Of a stretch of 64,000 nucleotides of DNA, positions 22,086 to 36,300 are shown in pieces; positions within the stretch are counted from its first letter, which is position 1; every line of letters begins with the position of its first letter. Source of the DNA: Byssochlamys sp. IMV 00236. Taxonomy: Eukaryota > Ascomycota > Eurotiomycetes > Eurotiales > Thermoascaceae. The position numbers and the translations under genes are program-made. Below the pieces are notes generated by a model. That model did not search any database. It was not told the origin of the DNA and worked only from the letters and a program-made list of their open reading frames with translations. The DNA lies in the NCBI GenBank assembly GCA_001931875.2, contig MSJH02000479.1:113940-177939 (forward strand), in the 5' to 3' direction.

Positions 22086-25000
22086 ATGGCGGCAGCTACG
22101 GTGGACGTACCATTCTTATCTACACATTATTCGATCCCAGAGACGACTCTCACTACTCTCACCCAAGCTCCTACCGTCGATCTCGTCAATCAACTGCTGG
22201 AAAGCATCACCACCAAGGCGCGTGAATATGACGAATTGAAGTCGGATAAGCTGCGTTTGGAGGTGGAACTTGAAAATGCTGTGCGCACGAGCGAGTCGAA
22301 AATCAAGGTTCTGAAGGGATCAGTTGAGAAGGGACTTGCAGAGAGAGCAGACTTGCGGACAAAGCTGCAGGAAGCAGGTAAAGTGGCCATCTGGCATTGT
22401 CGACGCTGAAATGCATTCTAATTTTTCTTTTTCCAGAAAATGCGCGAGCTAGCTTGGAGTCTGAGATCGCGACTCTCAAATCTTCCTCGACTTCGAATGA
22501 GTCCGAGGTCAGCACCTTGAAGTCACGAATCAGCTCGCTCGAAGCATCTAATCGGGATACGCTTGCTCTTCTTGAGTCGAAGACTGCAGCCTACGACAAG
22601 CTCGCGGAGGAACTTTCAGCCCAACATAAGAAGACAATCGACCTGCGACGTGAACTTTCGACGGCCGAACAGAACCTCCAGGCCGCCAACTCCGCTTCCG
22701 CCAGTGCTAGATTCCGTGAGCAGAACTTGCAGCAGGAACTAGACCTGACGAAGAGGAACAATGAATGGTTCGAGACGGAGCTGAAGACCAAGTCAGCCGA
22801 GTATCTCAAATTCCGCAAGGAGAAGAGCGCCCGTCTCTCGGAGCTTCAGCGTGAAAATGAAGAAGCCAACGCGACTATCGACTCTCTCAGGCGCAATGAA
22901 AACTCCCTGAAGAGTCGTCTCGACGAAGTAGAACAGAAGTACGAGGAGTCGCTCGCGACCATTCAGCAACTCAAGGAAGAGGCTATTCAGGCCGCAGAAT
23001 CGTTCAGAATCGAACTCGATAGTTCGAACCGTCTTGCTGAACTCCAGGGTGCCGCTGCGGAGACAGCCAAACAACGAGTGCAGGAATGCCAGCTGGCTCT
23101 GGAGAAAGCAAAGGATGATGCGGCGGGTGAAATATCTAGACTGCGTGTGGAGATCGAAAGCGAGCATTCCGACAAGGAGGCAGCGGAACGACGTATCGCT
23201 GAGCTTGAATTGACTGTGAGCCAGCTCGAGACAGAGGGCCGAACCCGGTCTTTGAGCCCAACTCGAAGCTTGAACGGAGGTCCAGCTACACCACTTCGTG
23301 CGGGCACTCCTGTTGGAACGTTCTCTCCCCGGACCTCAAGGACCAAGGGCAGCCTCACTCTCACGCAGATGTACACAGAGTATGACAAGATGCGGACAAT
23401 GTTGGCAGCAGAGCAGAAGAACAACCAGGAGCTTAAGGCAACTCTGGATGAAATGGTTCAGGATCTTGAGTCCAGCAAGCCTGAAATTGACGAATTGCGC
23501 GCAGACCACGCAAGGCTCGAAAACGCCGTTGTCGACATGTCTAACATTTTGGAGTCGGCTGGAAAGGAGAGAGATGAAGCTGTTCGCGAAGCAAGGAAGT
23601 GGCAAGGACAGGTTGAAGGACTTACCCGTGAAGGAGAGATCCTTCGACAGCAGCTCAGAGACCTCAGTGCGCAGGTCAAGGTTCTGGTGCTCGAGGTTAC
23701 CCTTCTTAGAGAAGGCGAGCAGGAGTATGACAGGGAAGAACTTGAGAAGATTGCCCGCAATGAAATCGACGAATCCATGGCCGATCTCACCGCCACTGGC
23801 CGTTTCATCAGCCGCAATCTCACAACCTTCAAGGATCTCAACGAGCTTCAGCAGCAGAACGTTACTCTGAGAAGGATGCTTCGCGAGATAGGTGACAAGA
23901 TGGAGAGTGCCGAGGCGCGCGAAAAGGACGCTGCCTATATACAAGAACAGGAAGAGCTCAAGGAACTTCGTATTCGGGTTCAGACATATAGGGATGAGAT
24001 TGCCAACCTGGTTGCGCAGACAAAGAGCTACGTGAAGGAGCGTGATACATTCCGCAGCATGCTGACACGCAGACGCCAGACTGTGGGTGATGCTTCTGCA
24101 TTCTCCCAGTCGCTTCCTTTCGGTGCAACGCCCCCTACCGGAGATGAACAAGCCAGGGACATGACTGATTATGGAGAGCTGCTTCGTAAGGTGCAGGCTC
24201 ACTTCGATACTTTCCGACAGGAGACGGCAACAGATCATGCGTCTTTGAAGCAGCAGGTCAATGAGCTGTCAAGGAAGAATTCTGAGCTCCTGAGCGAGAT
24301 TAGCCGGTCGAACAGCCAGCTTACTGCGGCAACCCAGAGGGCCGAACTTCTTCAGAGCAACTTCAATATGCTGAAGAATGAGAACTCTGAACTACAGAAG
24401 CGTTATGCCACCCTTATGGAGAACGCCAACAGGCAGGACATCAAGACCCAACAGGCCGCCGAAGACCTGGTGGAGGCCAAGGGACTCATTGACAGCCTGC
24501 AAAGGGAAACCGCAAACTTGAAGGCGGAGAAGGACTTGTGGAAGAGCATTGAGAGGAGGTTGATCGAGGATAACGAATCCTTGCGCAACGAGCGCAGTCG
24601 TCTGGATTCTCTGAACGCCAATCTACAGAATATCCTGAACGAACGCGAACACACCGACGCCGACAGCAGGCGTCGCTTGCAGCTCAGTGTCGAGTCCCTC
24701 GAATCGGAACTGCAGTCTACAAAGAGGAAGCTCAACGAGGAGTCTGAGGAATCGAAGAAGGCAGCACTTCGCCGAGAGTACGAGCACGAACAGAGCCAGA
24801 AGAGAATTGACGACCTCGTCACCACTCTAGGCTCGGCCCGCGAGGAGCTGGTGGCTATGAAGACCACCAGAGATCACCTACAGTCGAGGGTCGACGAGCT
24901 GACCGTGGAACTGAAAAGCGCAGAGGAACGACTGCAAGTTTTGCAGTCGAAGCCGAGCGCTGCCCCCTCAGCTGCACCAGCCCAGATTGCCGAGGCAACC

Positions 25001-28000
25001 GAGGAGAGAGAAGAAGGTATGGGTCTCACTCGTGAGCAGGAACTGGCGCTTGAGGTCTCTGAGTTGAAGCGCGACCTCGAGCTGGCCAGGTCTGAACTGG
25101 AGCACGCCAAGGAGCAGGTTGAAGACTACAAGGCTATCAGCGAGGCAACGGAAGAACGGCTACAGTCCGTCACTGAGACTCAGGAGCAATACAGGGAGGA
25201 GACTGAACGCCTTGTCGAGGAGAAGGAAAAGAGGATCCAGGATCTCGAAAAGCGTATCGAGGAGATCACGTCTGAGCTATCTACATCCAACAATGAGCTA
25301 TCTAGACTTCGCGACGAACAAGCAGACGCTGGTCGTCGTCTAGAGGAACAGAAAGCGATGTATGAAGCGGAGGTTGCCAGACTCAAGGACGAGGCTGAGC
25401 GCCAGCGTACTGCTGCTCAGTTCCACCAGGAGGACCTCAAGGCTCAAGCAGAGATCGCCCAACACGCACAGCAGAACTACGAAAGCGAGCTGCTGAAGCA
25501 TGCTGAGGCGGCCAAAAATCTCCAGGCAGTCCGGGCTGAAGCCAACACCTTGAAGCTTGAAGTTGTTGAGTTGAGAACACAAGCGGAGACGGCAAAGAAG
25601 AATCTGTCTCAGAAGGAAGAGAGCTGGACCGAACTGAAAGCAAGATACGAGAGTGAGCTCACTGAGTTGCAGAAACGCCGCGAGGAGGTCCTTCACCAGA
25701 ACTCCTTGCTGCATAACCAACTCGAGAGCATTACCAACCAGATATCGACGTTGCAACGGGATCGCGCCAACATACAGGAGGGCGAGGAGGAAAGCGAAAC
25801 GACAAGCTCCAACTTGGAGGGCCTGCAGGAGGTTATTAAATACCTGCGGAGAGAGAAGGAAATCGTTGACGTACAATATCATCTGTCGACACAAGAGAGC
25901 AAGCGCCTTCGACAGCAGCTTGATTACACTCAGTCGCAACTCGATGAGACCCGTCTCAAGCTGGAGCAGCAGCGCCGTGCGGCCGCTGACAGCGATCACA
26001 ATGCACTGAGCCACAACAAGCTCATGGAGACATTGAACGAGCTCAACCTGTTCCGTGAGAGCAGCGTTACTCTTCGAAACCAGGTGAAACAGGCCGAGGC
26101 TGCTCTTGCAGAGAAGTCTGCTCGCGTCGATGAGCTGGTCCAGCAGATGGAACCTCTGGAGACTCGGATCCGCGAACTTGAGAATGTCGTAGAGATCAAG
26201 GACGGAGAAATAAAACTTCTCCAGGAAGATAGGGATCGCTGGCAGCAACGGACCCAAAATATCTTACAGAAATACGACCGGGTGGACCCTGCCGAGATGG
26301 AAGCTCTGAAGGAGAAACTCGCCACGCTGGAAAAGGAACGAGACGAGGCAGTCTCAGCCCGCGACAATCTCCAGGCACAGGCGGCAACGTTCCCAGAGCA
26401 GCTCAAACACGCCGAAGAGCGAATTCAGGATCTACGTGCTAAACTCACGGAACAGTTCAAGGCTAGGTCCAAGGAGTTGACGGGACGTATCAATTCTAAG
26501 CAGCAGGAACTCAATGCTGTGTTGCAAGAGAAGGAGGTTATCCAGGAAGAACTGAAGACGACACGGGAGGAGCTTGATGAACTGAAGAAGAAGCTGGCAG
26601 AACAACCAGCGTCGGTGTCGGCTCCTGTGAGCGCCGAGAATGGAACGAACATCAACTCTACTCCTGCATCTCAGTTCCCTACGCAGACGGTGCAAGTGAC
26701 ATCCGGGGCTGATGAGGAGAAGGTCAAGGCTCTGGAAGAGAAGATCCGGAGACTGGAGGCGGCTCTCGCGGAGAAGGACGCGCAGGCCGAGGCCAAGATC
26801 AAGGAAAGGGTAGATAGGATGAAGGAGACGTTCAATCAGAAGTTGAACGAATTCAGGAACAATCACCGACAGGAGATCGAGAAGCTCAAGGCCAGTCAAC
26901 AGCAGCAAGGGCAGCCTCAGGAGCAGGGTACACCAGCTCAAAAAGCAGCAGAGGCTCCTGCAACTCCCGCTACCCCAGTCAAGGAAGCGGACGATAGCCT
27001 GCCCCAGCTTACTGACATCCAAGCAAGGAATCTGGTTGCCAAGAATGAAACTATTCGAAACATTGTTCGCGCGAATATCAGGACAGGGATTGCCAAGGAG
27101 AGGGAACGACAGGAAGCTCAGCAGGCTGCTCCTGCACAGAGCCAAGAAGCTTTGGCGGAGCTGGAGAAGAAGTTCAACGAGGAGAAAGAAGCTTTGAAGA
27201 AGGCCCACGAGCAGGGAGTGGAGGAAAAGATCAAGTCTGCTGTCGAGCTATCTGACAAGAAGACCGCCGTGAAGATGAGCATGCTTGATACACGATATAG
27301 AACCGCACAAGCAAAGATTGACGTGGTCCAGAAGGCCGCCGTTGAGACACCACAGAAACCCGTGGTCGAAGTCTGGGAGGTTGCGAAGAATGCCAAAGCA
27401 GCCCCTGCTGCGCCGGCTCAAACACCTAAGCGGCCTCCTCCCTCGCCAGCACAAGGCCAACCTCAAGCAGCCGCTAGTGCTGCGCCGTCTCCCGCTCCCA
27501 CTCCTACGCCTGCTCCTACGCCTGCTCAGGCTCCTGCTCCTGCTGCTGAGGCCCCGTCTCAGGAGCCATCTGCAGCTCAGGAGCCTCAACAAGTAGCTCC
27601 TGCGCAGGCTCAGCCAGCTGCCACTGCACAAGAGGCGGTGCAACCACAAGAGCAGCATCAAGCGCAGTCAACTCAACAAGCACAACCGGCACAGCAGCAG
27701 GCCCAGGAACAGCAGCAACAGGCTGAATCCCAACCTCAGAACCCCTTTGGACAGCCCCAACAGAACCAGCAACCTTCTGGCCTACCGAACAAGCCCCCAG
27801 CCGGGACTGGCATTGGTAACCACCCTATGGCCGGTGCAAACGCGCTGAGGGCACTGCAGTCCGGCCTCCCCATTGCTAGGGCGGGAAGAGGAGGTGGACG
27901 TGGTGGCATGCAACCGCAGAACCAACAGCTGCAGCAACAGCAGCAGAATCCGTTCGGCCCCCAGGCAACGCAGCAGCAACAACCGCAGCAGCAGCAGGCA

Positions 28001-28258
28001 CAGGGCCAGGGCCAGGGCCAGCGTGGCTCTGGACTGCCTCGTGGCCGGGGTGGACGCGGCGGTGGCCAAGGTCGGGGAGGACAACAAAATGTCCAAGGTC
28101 AAGGCCAGTCGAACAGAGGCGCATTGAATGCTCAGGCTCGTCAGTTCATTCCTCAAGGCAACAAGCGTGCAAGGGAAGATGGTGCTGAGGGCAGCGTCGA
28201 TGCCGGAGCAAATGCTGGCAAGAGAATGCGAGGCGGTGGCAATGCTAGAGGCTCTTAG
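22086..28258 (+). CDS. Nuclear basket nucleoporin Mlp1/Tpr
   Basis: Large coiled-coil protein of the nuclear-pore basket, involved in mRNA quality control, chromatin anchoring and, in Aspergillus, spindle-checkpoint scaffolding. Exon 1 is 22086-22377, the intron 22378-22436 (59 nt), and exon 2 is 22437-28258, giving about 2,037 aa. Residues ~40-1,660 are almost uninterrupted heptad-type coiled coil rich in Glu, Lys, Gln and Leu. The TPR/MLP1 homology segment lies near 1,090-1,220 (around KNLQAVRAEANTLKLEVVEL). A break at about 385-410 is Ser/Thr/Pro-rich. The last ~400 residues are Pro/Gln/Ala-rich, then Gly/Arg-rich with RGGRGGG-type repeats, ending in a basic nuclear-localisation-like segment (NKRAREDG, GKRMRGG). 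The ATG at 22086 is the first in frame. Convergent with dynactin p27. Confident family call; the budding-yeast paralogue (Mlp1 or Mlp2) cannot be decided. Confidence 0.93.
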
Positions 28259-28824
28259 AGCTTGCCATCCCTGCGTCGGTCTTCCAATCATGTTTCTTTC
28301 TCCCTTCTCTGCTTGTTTTCAGTCGGCGGCAAAATATGATATAATTTCCTTTGTTAATGTTGTGCATTTCTCGGGTTGAGATCTCACCCATATCCATCTT
28401 GTCATTTCTGCAGTTACATCAATCATGGCGCACTGACTGATCGTTCTATCTGGTATACAATTTACGGTGTGGAAGTTACGAGGTTGAGAAGGGCGCCGAC
28501 ATCTTCTACAGTGTATAGTAGTTTAGCAGGCTTAGAAAAGCATGTTTTCCTCTTTTGTATCATTATCTGTCCACAGCAGCAAATCGGTAGCCCTGGTTAT
28601 AGCTATGCACATACAAATCAAATCTCTCTCTATGGGTATATTGAACACTGTACAAAACAATATAAGGCCAAATGTCATAGCATCGTAATTTCCTTCGTCC
28701 TCTCCGAAGAGCCGCCCTGCTTGCTGCAATAGAATCAAATCCCCNNNNNNNNNNNNNNNNNNNNCCCCCCCCCGACTTCTCAATGATAGCCTTTTCCCCT
28801 CCAGTCTCCAAGCTGCAGAACAAT
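28259..28824. other. Convergent intergenic containing an assembly gap
   Basis: Holds the 3' UTRs of MLP1 and dynactin p27. A run of 20 N at 28745-28764, flanked by C (4 C to the left, 9 C to the right), is an unresolved homopolymer gap. The real length here is unknown. Confidence 0.85.
28745..28764. other. Assembly gap (20 N) in a poly-C tract
   Basis: Twenty N flanked on both sides by C. It lies about 60 bp downstream of the dynactin p27 stop codon and so does not break a gene. Confidence 0.98.
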
Positions 28825-29589
28825 TCACCTTTTCCTCGAGCCACCCGCAGACATCCCGATTAACTTGACTAAGCCCTCCTTCTCCTTATGCAGGACGAGT
28901 AACCTCGCATCCTCTACCACCCTGCCATCTGGCACATCACCCTTTGATATCGAACTCGTCGTCACTGTCCCAACCACCCTCTTCCTGCGTCTCTGCCCAA
29001 AGCCAACCCCCGATCCCCAAACCACCGTCCAATCATCAATGCGCCCATTCTCAGCAACCTCACACCCAGAACACACCTTCGAATGAGCCCCCACGACAGC
29101 ATTCCGATTCACAGTGGCTAGAGAATCGATCACGGCGCTAGACCGAACGTACGCGCCAGGAAGGATAGTTGCGAGCGGAGCAATCGTCACTGAGGAAGAG
29201 AGACGTGTTGCGATTCCGCCTCCTTCAGAAGAAGGCGAGGTAGGAGATGTAGGGGATCCTGCGGACGGCGGCGGGGAGCCGATCACGCTCTTTTCGCCAA
29301 TGATGCACCCGTCGCCGATGACGAGGGGGCCTTCGAAAGAGTAGAGACGCGCGCGAGGGTGGATGACGCTTCCGGCCCCGATGGCGATCTGGTACGTGCC
29401 TTGTAGGACGGCGGTGTCTGCGACGACGGAGCTGGGATGGATGGAGAGAGGTGCTCGTGGTGTGGAGGATGCTGATGAAGATGCGGCGTGCGAGTTGGAT
29501 GAGCGATGGGGGTGGGATGAGGATGAGGAGCGGTGTTGTGATGAGGAGGGACGCGCCGCTGAAGGTGGTTTGAGATGTTGGTCTGACAT
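28825..29589 (-). CDS. Dynactin subunit 6 (p27), left-handed beta-helix
   Basis: Pointed-end subunit of dynactin, the dynein activator for minus-end microtubule transport in the cytoplasm. Single exon, 254 aa. From about residue 50 the protein shows hexapeptide-repeat (left-handed beta-helix) sequence: LSIHPSSVVADTAVLQGTYQ, IGAGSVIHPRARLYSFEGP, LVIGDGCIIGEKSVIG and later VNRNAVVGAHSKVCSGCEV. The order matches human DCTN6. Differences from animal p27 are a Ser/His-rich N-terminal extension of about 45 residues and a Ser/Pro-rich insert (about 105-125) in one turn of the helix. The start is the ATG at 29589. Another gamma-carbonic-anhydrase-like hexapeptide protein is the main alternative; I favour p27 because of the SIHP/VIHPRAR pattern and length. 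Confidence 0.8.
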   Translation of the reverse strand: MSDQHLKPPSAARPSSSQHRSSSSSHPHRSSNSHAASSSASSTPRAPLSIHPSSVVADTAVLQGTYQIAIGAGSVIHPRARLYSFEGPLVIGDGCIIGEKSVIGSPPPSAGSPTSPTSPSSEGGGIATRLSSSVTIAPLATILPGAYVRSSAVIDSLATVNRNAVVGAHSKVCSGCEVAENGRIDDWTVVWGSGVGFGQRRRKRVVGTVTTSSISKGDVPDGRVVEDARLLVLHKEKEGLVKLIGMSAGGSRKR

Positions 29590-30273
29590 TGTTTTCTCTT
29601 GCTCTTGCTGGTGAGTATGTAATTGGTATAGATAAGACGCGTGAGTTGAACGTTGAATGTTGGGTGTTTGTAGTTGTAAGCAAGCTTAAGCTCGGCGAGA
29701 GTGGAAATGGAGCCGGGGAAGCTTGGGCTTTCGATAATAATGCCATACTTATTGTACTGTAGCTACTTACTCGTAATAAGAGTATAAGAACTGGCCCTCG
29801 CTGTTCCAACTACCCGTATTTCTTACTTTTTATATTTTCTCTAAAGATCTCTATTACTAGGATAGCTGGGACGTTTCTTCCCAGCTGATCCCTTATGCTT
29901 GTATGTACATACATAGCATCATTGAACCCCCCGAGCCGATCACTTCTTCTCCCCAGGGAAAATACTAAGCTAATTAATTTTCATATATGAAAGAACTGCA
30001 TAGTTCAATACCAACTGCTATTCTATACCGACTAGAATATCTGATGGCTTGTACTGTATGTATAACCCCACATATAGTATCTGATAGCTTCGTACGTTGT
30101 GTGTGAAGGAGAATGAGAATAATCGCGACACCTGAAAGTCAGTTCCAACATCTAGTAAGTGTGCTGCCGACGGAATACATGCATACATACATACATACAT
30201 TCATTCATTCCCTGATGGATTGCCAATAACTAGTTCCTATCTTGATCTGTTGCAGCCCAAATTCGCCATATGA
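29590..30273. other. Intergenic, dynactin p27 promoter side
   Basis: About 680 bp with the p27 promoter, AT-rich runs and the microsatellite at about 30179-30210. No convincing gene; an open frame extending upstream of the p27 start on the other phase is a shadow. Confidence 0.55.
30179..30210. repeat. CATA/CATT tetranucleotide microsatellite
   Basis: Five CATA units followed by three CATT units. Confidence 0.9.
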
Positions 30274-30627
30274 TCACCTACGAAGCAACACCGCAACCGT
30301 AACGGCCACCAAACCCACCAACGCTACGTCGCCCCAATACTCTTTCCCCGCCTGTAGTTGCATAAGCAGGCCCATGGTGAAAAATGAGAGACTGATTGCT
30401 GCAGCAGACAGCTTGACTGCCCGGTTCCCGAAAACCAGCATCAATCCGATCACCGTGTCGATGATGGGTGTGATAGTTGCAATGGTCGAGCCGTCATCTG
30501 GCGAATGATACTCCTGAAATGCGTACCATCCTGGCGTATACTTGCCGTGCGTGAAGCGAGAGAAGCCGCCCAGAAGGACGACGCACGAGAGCATATAAAC
30601 TGGGAGGCTGACGTGTAGGGGAAACAT
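30274..30627 (-). CDS. Small membrane protein, unknown (DoxX-like appearance)
   Basis: I do not recognise this gene with certainty. The first ATG in frame is at 30627, giving 117 aa; the frame continues upstream without an ATG. There are about four hydrophobic segments: VSLPVYMLSCVVLLGG, then after a hydrophilic YTPGWYAFQEYHSPDD loop ITPIIDTVIGLMLVFG, then LSAAAISLSFFTMGLLMQLQ, then DVALVGLVAVTVAVLL, followed by the terminal RR. The four-helix layout resembles small DoxX-like fungal membrane proteins, but that is an impression. It could be a real small gene, as the hydrophobic pattern is regular. Its neighbours give no functional hint. Confidence 0.55.
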   Translation of the reverse strand: MFPLHVSLPVYMLSCVVLLGGFSRFTHGKYTPGWYAFQEYHSPDDGSTIATITPIIDTVIGLMLVFGNRAVKLSAAAISLSFFTMGLLMQLQAGKEYWGDVALVGLVAVTVAVLLRR

Positions 30628-31268
30628 GACTGGAAGTAGAGAGTCCTGGGCTCGATCGATACAAGGTCGTAAGGGATGATGGGACGTAGGTTCAAGTGCA
30701 GTTGCAAGATGTGACAACTTGTCTGGTGGTATGAAGAACAATGCGAATGGAAACTATAATAAAATAAGAAACTGGTTGAATGGTTCGGGAATAATAAATA
30801 ATAATAATACTTAAGGCGCGCAACGAGGGGTATTTATGCGCCTAAATGGGGACAGAGAGGAGTCAATTACCTAGTTAACAACTAGTACTAGTTAACTAGT
30901 TGATGGCTAAATGGCGTCTGTGCAATTCTATCCCAGTGTCAATGCCACATTCATGAGGAAAAGTGTGTTACGATAAATCATGTACAGGATTACATTCCGA
31001 TTAATCGTATATTTATTAATCAGGGAACTACAACTTCCAGGCACCTGTAAGCTCTCAAATCCATGACCGGAACCAAACCTCATCTCATCATCTCATTATA
31101 AATGGAGGGTATCGATCTATCGCGAATAGTCTAAGCAAAAATGCACATTCATAACATAACATAACCAAGTCTCATAACGCTCCAAAAAGCCCAGATGTAA
31201 AGCATAAGTATGTGTGTGTGTGTATATGTATGTCCTCGAGACCACAAAAAAGGATCACGGAGGAAAAA
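30628..31268. other. Intergenic, small membrane protein to MDP-1
   Basis: AT-rich 640-bp spacer with a TG/TA repeat near 31208-31230. No gene seen. Confidence 0.55.
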
Positions 31269-33347
<2,079 letters not shown>

Positions 33348-36300
33348 TCAGGTCGTACCCTTGGTTCTCTTTCCCTTGGGCACACGAGCCAGCCAGTAGA
33401 TGCCCACGGCCGCAACGACGTTGAAAAAGATGTAGATCCACATAAAGCCAAAATTACGCCATGCATCCTTGTAGTAACTCGACACGGTAGCCAAGAAGGT
33501 GTCGGTGTCGGACATCTGACAGAATCCGCAGTTGGTCGTAGCGTCTGGGTTTGCAACGTATCCACCGGCCTTGCTGATGTAGGGGTTCATATAATCGCCG
33601 CAGGTCATGTTGCTTGGGGGATCGAAACGAAGGAGTTCAACGTCCTCACATACCACATTCGTGCCTGAAACACCCGTCGAGAGCATTGCCGATACAAGAT
33701 ATGTGAAAGGTGAAACGCGATACATGAAGATCCAGAATCCAGGAAGCGCTTCGGGTGTCGCAAGAACACCGCAAAAGATCAGGCACAGAGAGAAAAGCAA
33801 GTTGGCAAGGTTACCACCGGTCTCTGCCAACTCCACACCTGCAATGATCATATGAGCAAAGGTGGAGGTGAACAGCAAGAAAGTCCAAATGAGCAGAAAC
33901 ATGAGGGCTCCGCGCTCGTGCACGGCGTCGGTGGGTTCGGCGTTCCGGTACAGTCCAATCGGGTAGTACCAACAGACGAAGATAAAGACAGCCATCAATG
34001 TGTTCCAGGGAAGTTCAACCAAGATGTTAGCAGTCATAAAAGACTGCCAGGAGTACGTCTTCGAAGGCCGTTCGCGAACCTCGTAGAGAGATCGCTGGGT
34101 ACAGAAATTGGGCATGATCTGTTGAACAAGGTTACCGAAGATAGTCATCAGCATGAAAATACTGAACATTTGGTTCTGCAGTCCCTGCAAACTGTTCTGG
34201 GCATGGAAGAAAGAGAACCCGATGTAGAGAGCAGTGAGGATGGATAGGGCCGACTTGGAGTAGATGTACGAGGGAGTCCGCCAGTACTGGGCGAAAACAC
34301 GGACAAGACACTCGTAGAGTTGGACCGAAAATGGCGCAGCGAACTCCTTGTATGAAGAAGGATCAGTCACCGAAGAGTCGACCGGTTTCTGGGACAGAGT
34401 CGACTTCAATTCAGCCAGGTGCTCATGGACCGCCTTGCGCTCAGGACTCTCGCGCCAAACAGCGGGCCAGTCAATGTCAGTGTGAGATCCAGGAGCGGCA
34501 CCGATAACGTCAAGCATCCATTCGGCGGGGTTCGCGTCTGGCGGTAGCTTCGGCGCACCGTTTCTCTCGAAGTAGCTGGAGAGGGTAGACGACTTCTCTC
34601 CAATCTCACCGAAATAGACGGTCTTACCACCCCTCGCCAGGAACAGGAGACGATCGAATCGCTGGAACAGCATGGCTGACGGCTGGTGGATAGTACACAG
34701 GATAGCCTGGCCGTGTGCGGTCAGAGTGTCGATGAGATCCAAGATAGACCACGAAGTTTGACTGTCAAGACCAGAGGTAGGTTCGTCCAAGAAGAGGAGC
34801 AGTTGTGGCTTGGCAGCCAGCTCGACTCCAATGGTAAGACGCTTGCGCTGTTCGACATTGAGACCTTCACCGGGGACACCTACAACGGCATCGGCGTAGG
34901 ATTCCATGCCAAGCAGTTTGATAACTTCTTCAACATAATCGAGCTTCTCCTGGCGACTCACGTGGGCAGGCTGGCGAAGAATTGCACTGAAGCGCAGCGC
35001 CTCGCGGACTGTGGATGTCGAAAGATGGAGATCCTGTTGCTGGACATAACCGGTCTTGCGCTGGAATGATTGATCTCGAGGGCGACCATCAACTAGCATC
35101 TCTCCCGTCACGACACCCATGGTGACACGAGTGGCGAGAACATCAAGTAGAGTTGTCTTACCAGCGCCAGAAACGCCCATCAACGCAGTGGCAGTACCCG
35201 GTTTGACCCAACCGTCAACGTGGTCAAGGATGCGCCGTGGCTCTCCTTTAATCTTGATATCGTAGCAGACATCTTGCCACTGGAAGATAGCCGTCTGTCT
35301 CTGGATGGCCGCGGTGGTGTGTCCGTTGTTCACCTCAGTCTTCTCGGCAGGAACTGGCTCGGGCTGCGTCTCGACATCGTCGGACGCTTTGCGAGCCGCC
35401 ACGGGCTGGTGGCCACGGCGGAAGAGAAGTACCTCACCCTTGGACTTGGCCTCGGTGATGTATTCTGAAGCTACAAGATAGGTGAACATGAAGAAGACCA
35501 TAAAGCCGAACATGATACCGAGATTCCTCCAAAGATGACTCTTTGCGTACTCGAAACTCTTGCTGAGATACAGGTTACCTTGGACCGTTGATTGACCTGC
35601 AACAGCACCGACTGTGGAACAGATCTTGTTGGCCATGGGCACGTTTTCGTATCCCGGACCCGTGGGGACGATCTGATTGGCCGCACATTCAAAGGTTCTG
35701 TCGTGGAATTCGTTGACCATGAAGCTCTCGAAAGCATACGAAATGGGGTCAAGGTAGTTCATCCAACGAGACCAGCCCAACATGTTGCGAGTGGGGATGG
35801 TAAAACCGGTATAGATGACCAGACCGAGAATGAGGATAGCCGCGGGCGCCAGAGCCTGTGCTAGCGTCCGAGAGGATGCCGCGATCGTACGGAAAATCAT
35901 CGACATGGCAAACGTGGTGACGATCGAGAAAAGGTAGAAGATGAAGAATGCGCCGGGCTCTCGACGCAGATCGGTCAGGAAATAAAGCGTGAGATTGAAC
36001 GTTGTCGCATTGAGCAGTTTGTAGGGCACGTCACACAGCATCGATGCAATCGCCTCCGTGAACGGGTGATACAGGGCGTAACGAGCGTGCTTTTCGACAA
36101 TCGGACGTTGAGCATATAGAGTGAGGATTTCGAGAGCACTAGAGAATGCATTCAGCAAGACGGCGAAGAACAGCAGGGCACCACGAGCATAGAAGCTGCC
36201 GGTGTCCTTTCGGAGATTGTAGAAGACGCTTCCAATGATGAGGGCCATGATAGTGTTTCCGATTAACTGAGTCAGGGTCAGACTTGCGTCGCCCTTGAGA

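Noticed and set aside
29225..29809. 194-codon frame overlapping dynactin p27 in another phase
   Set aside because: It is a shadow of the p27 gene; the hexapeptide-repeat reading is clearly the real one.
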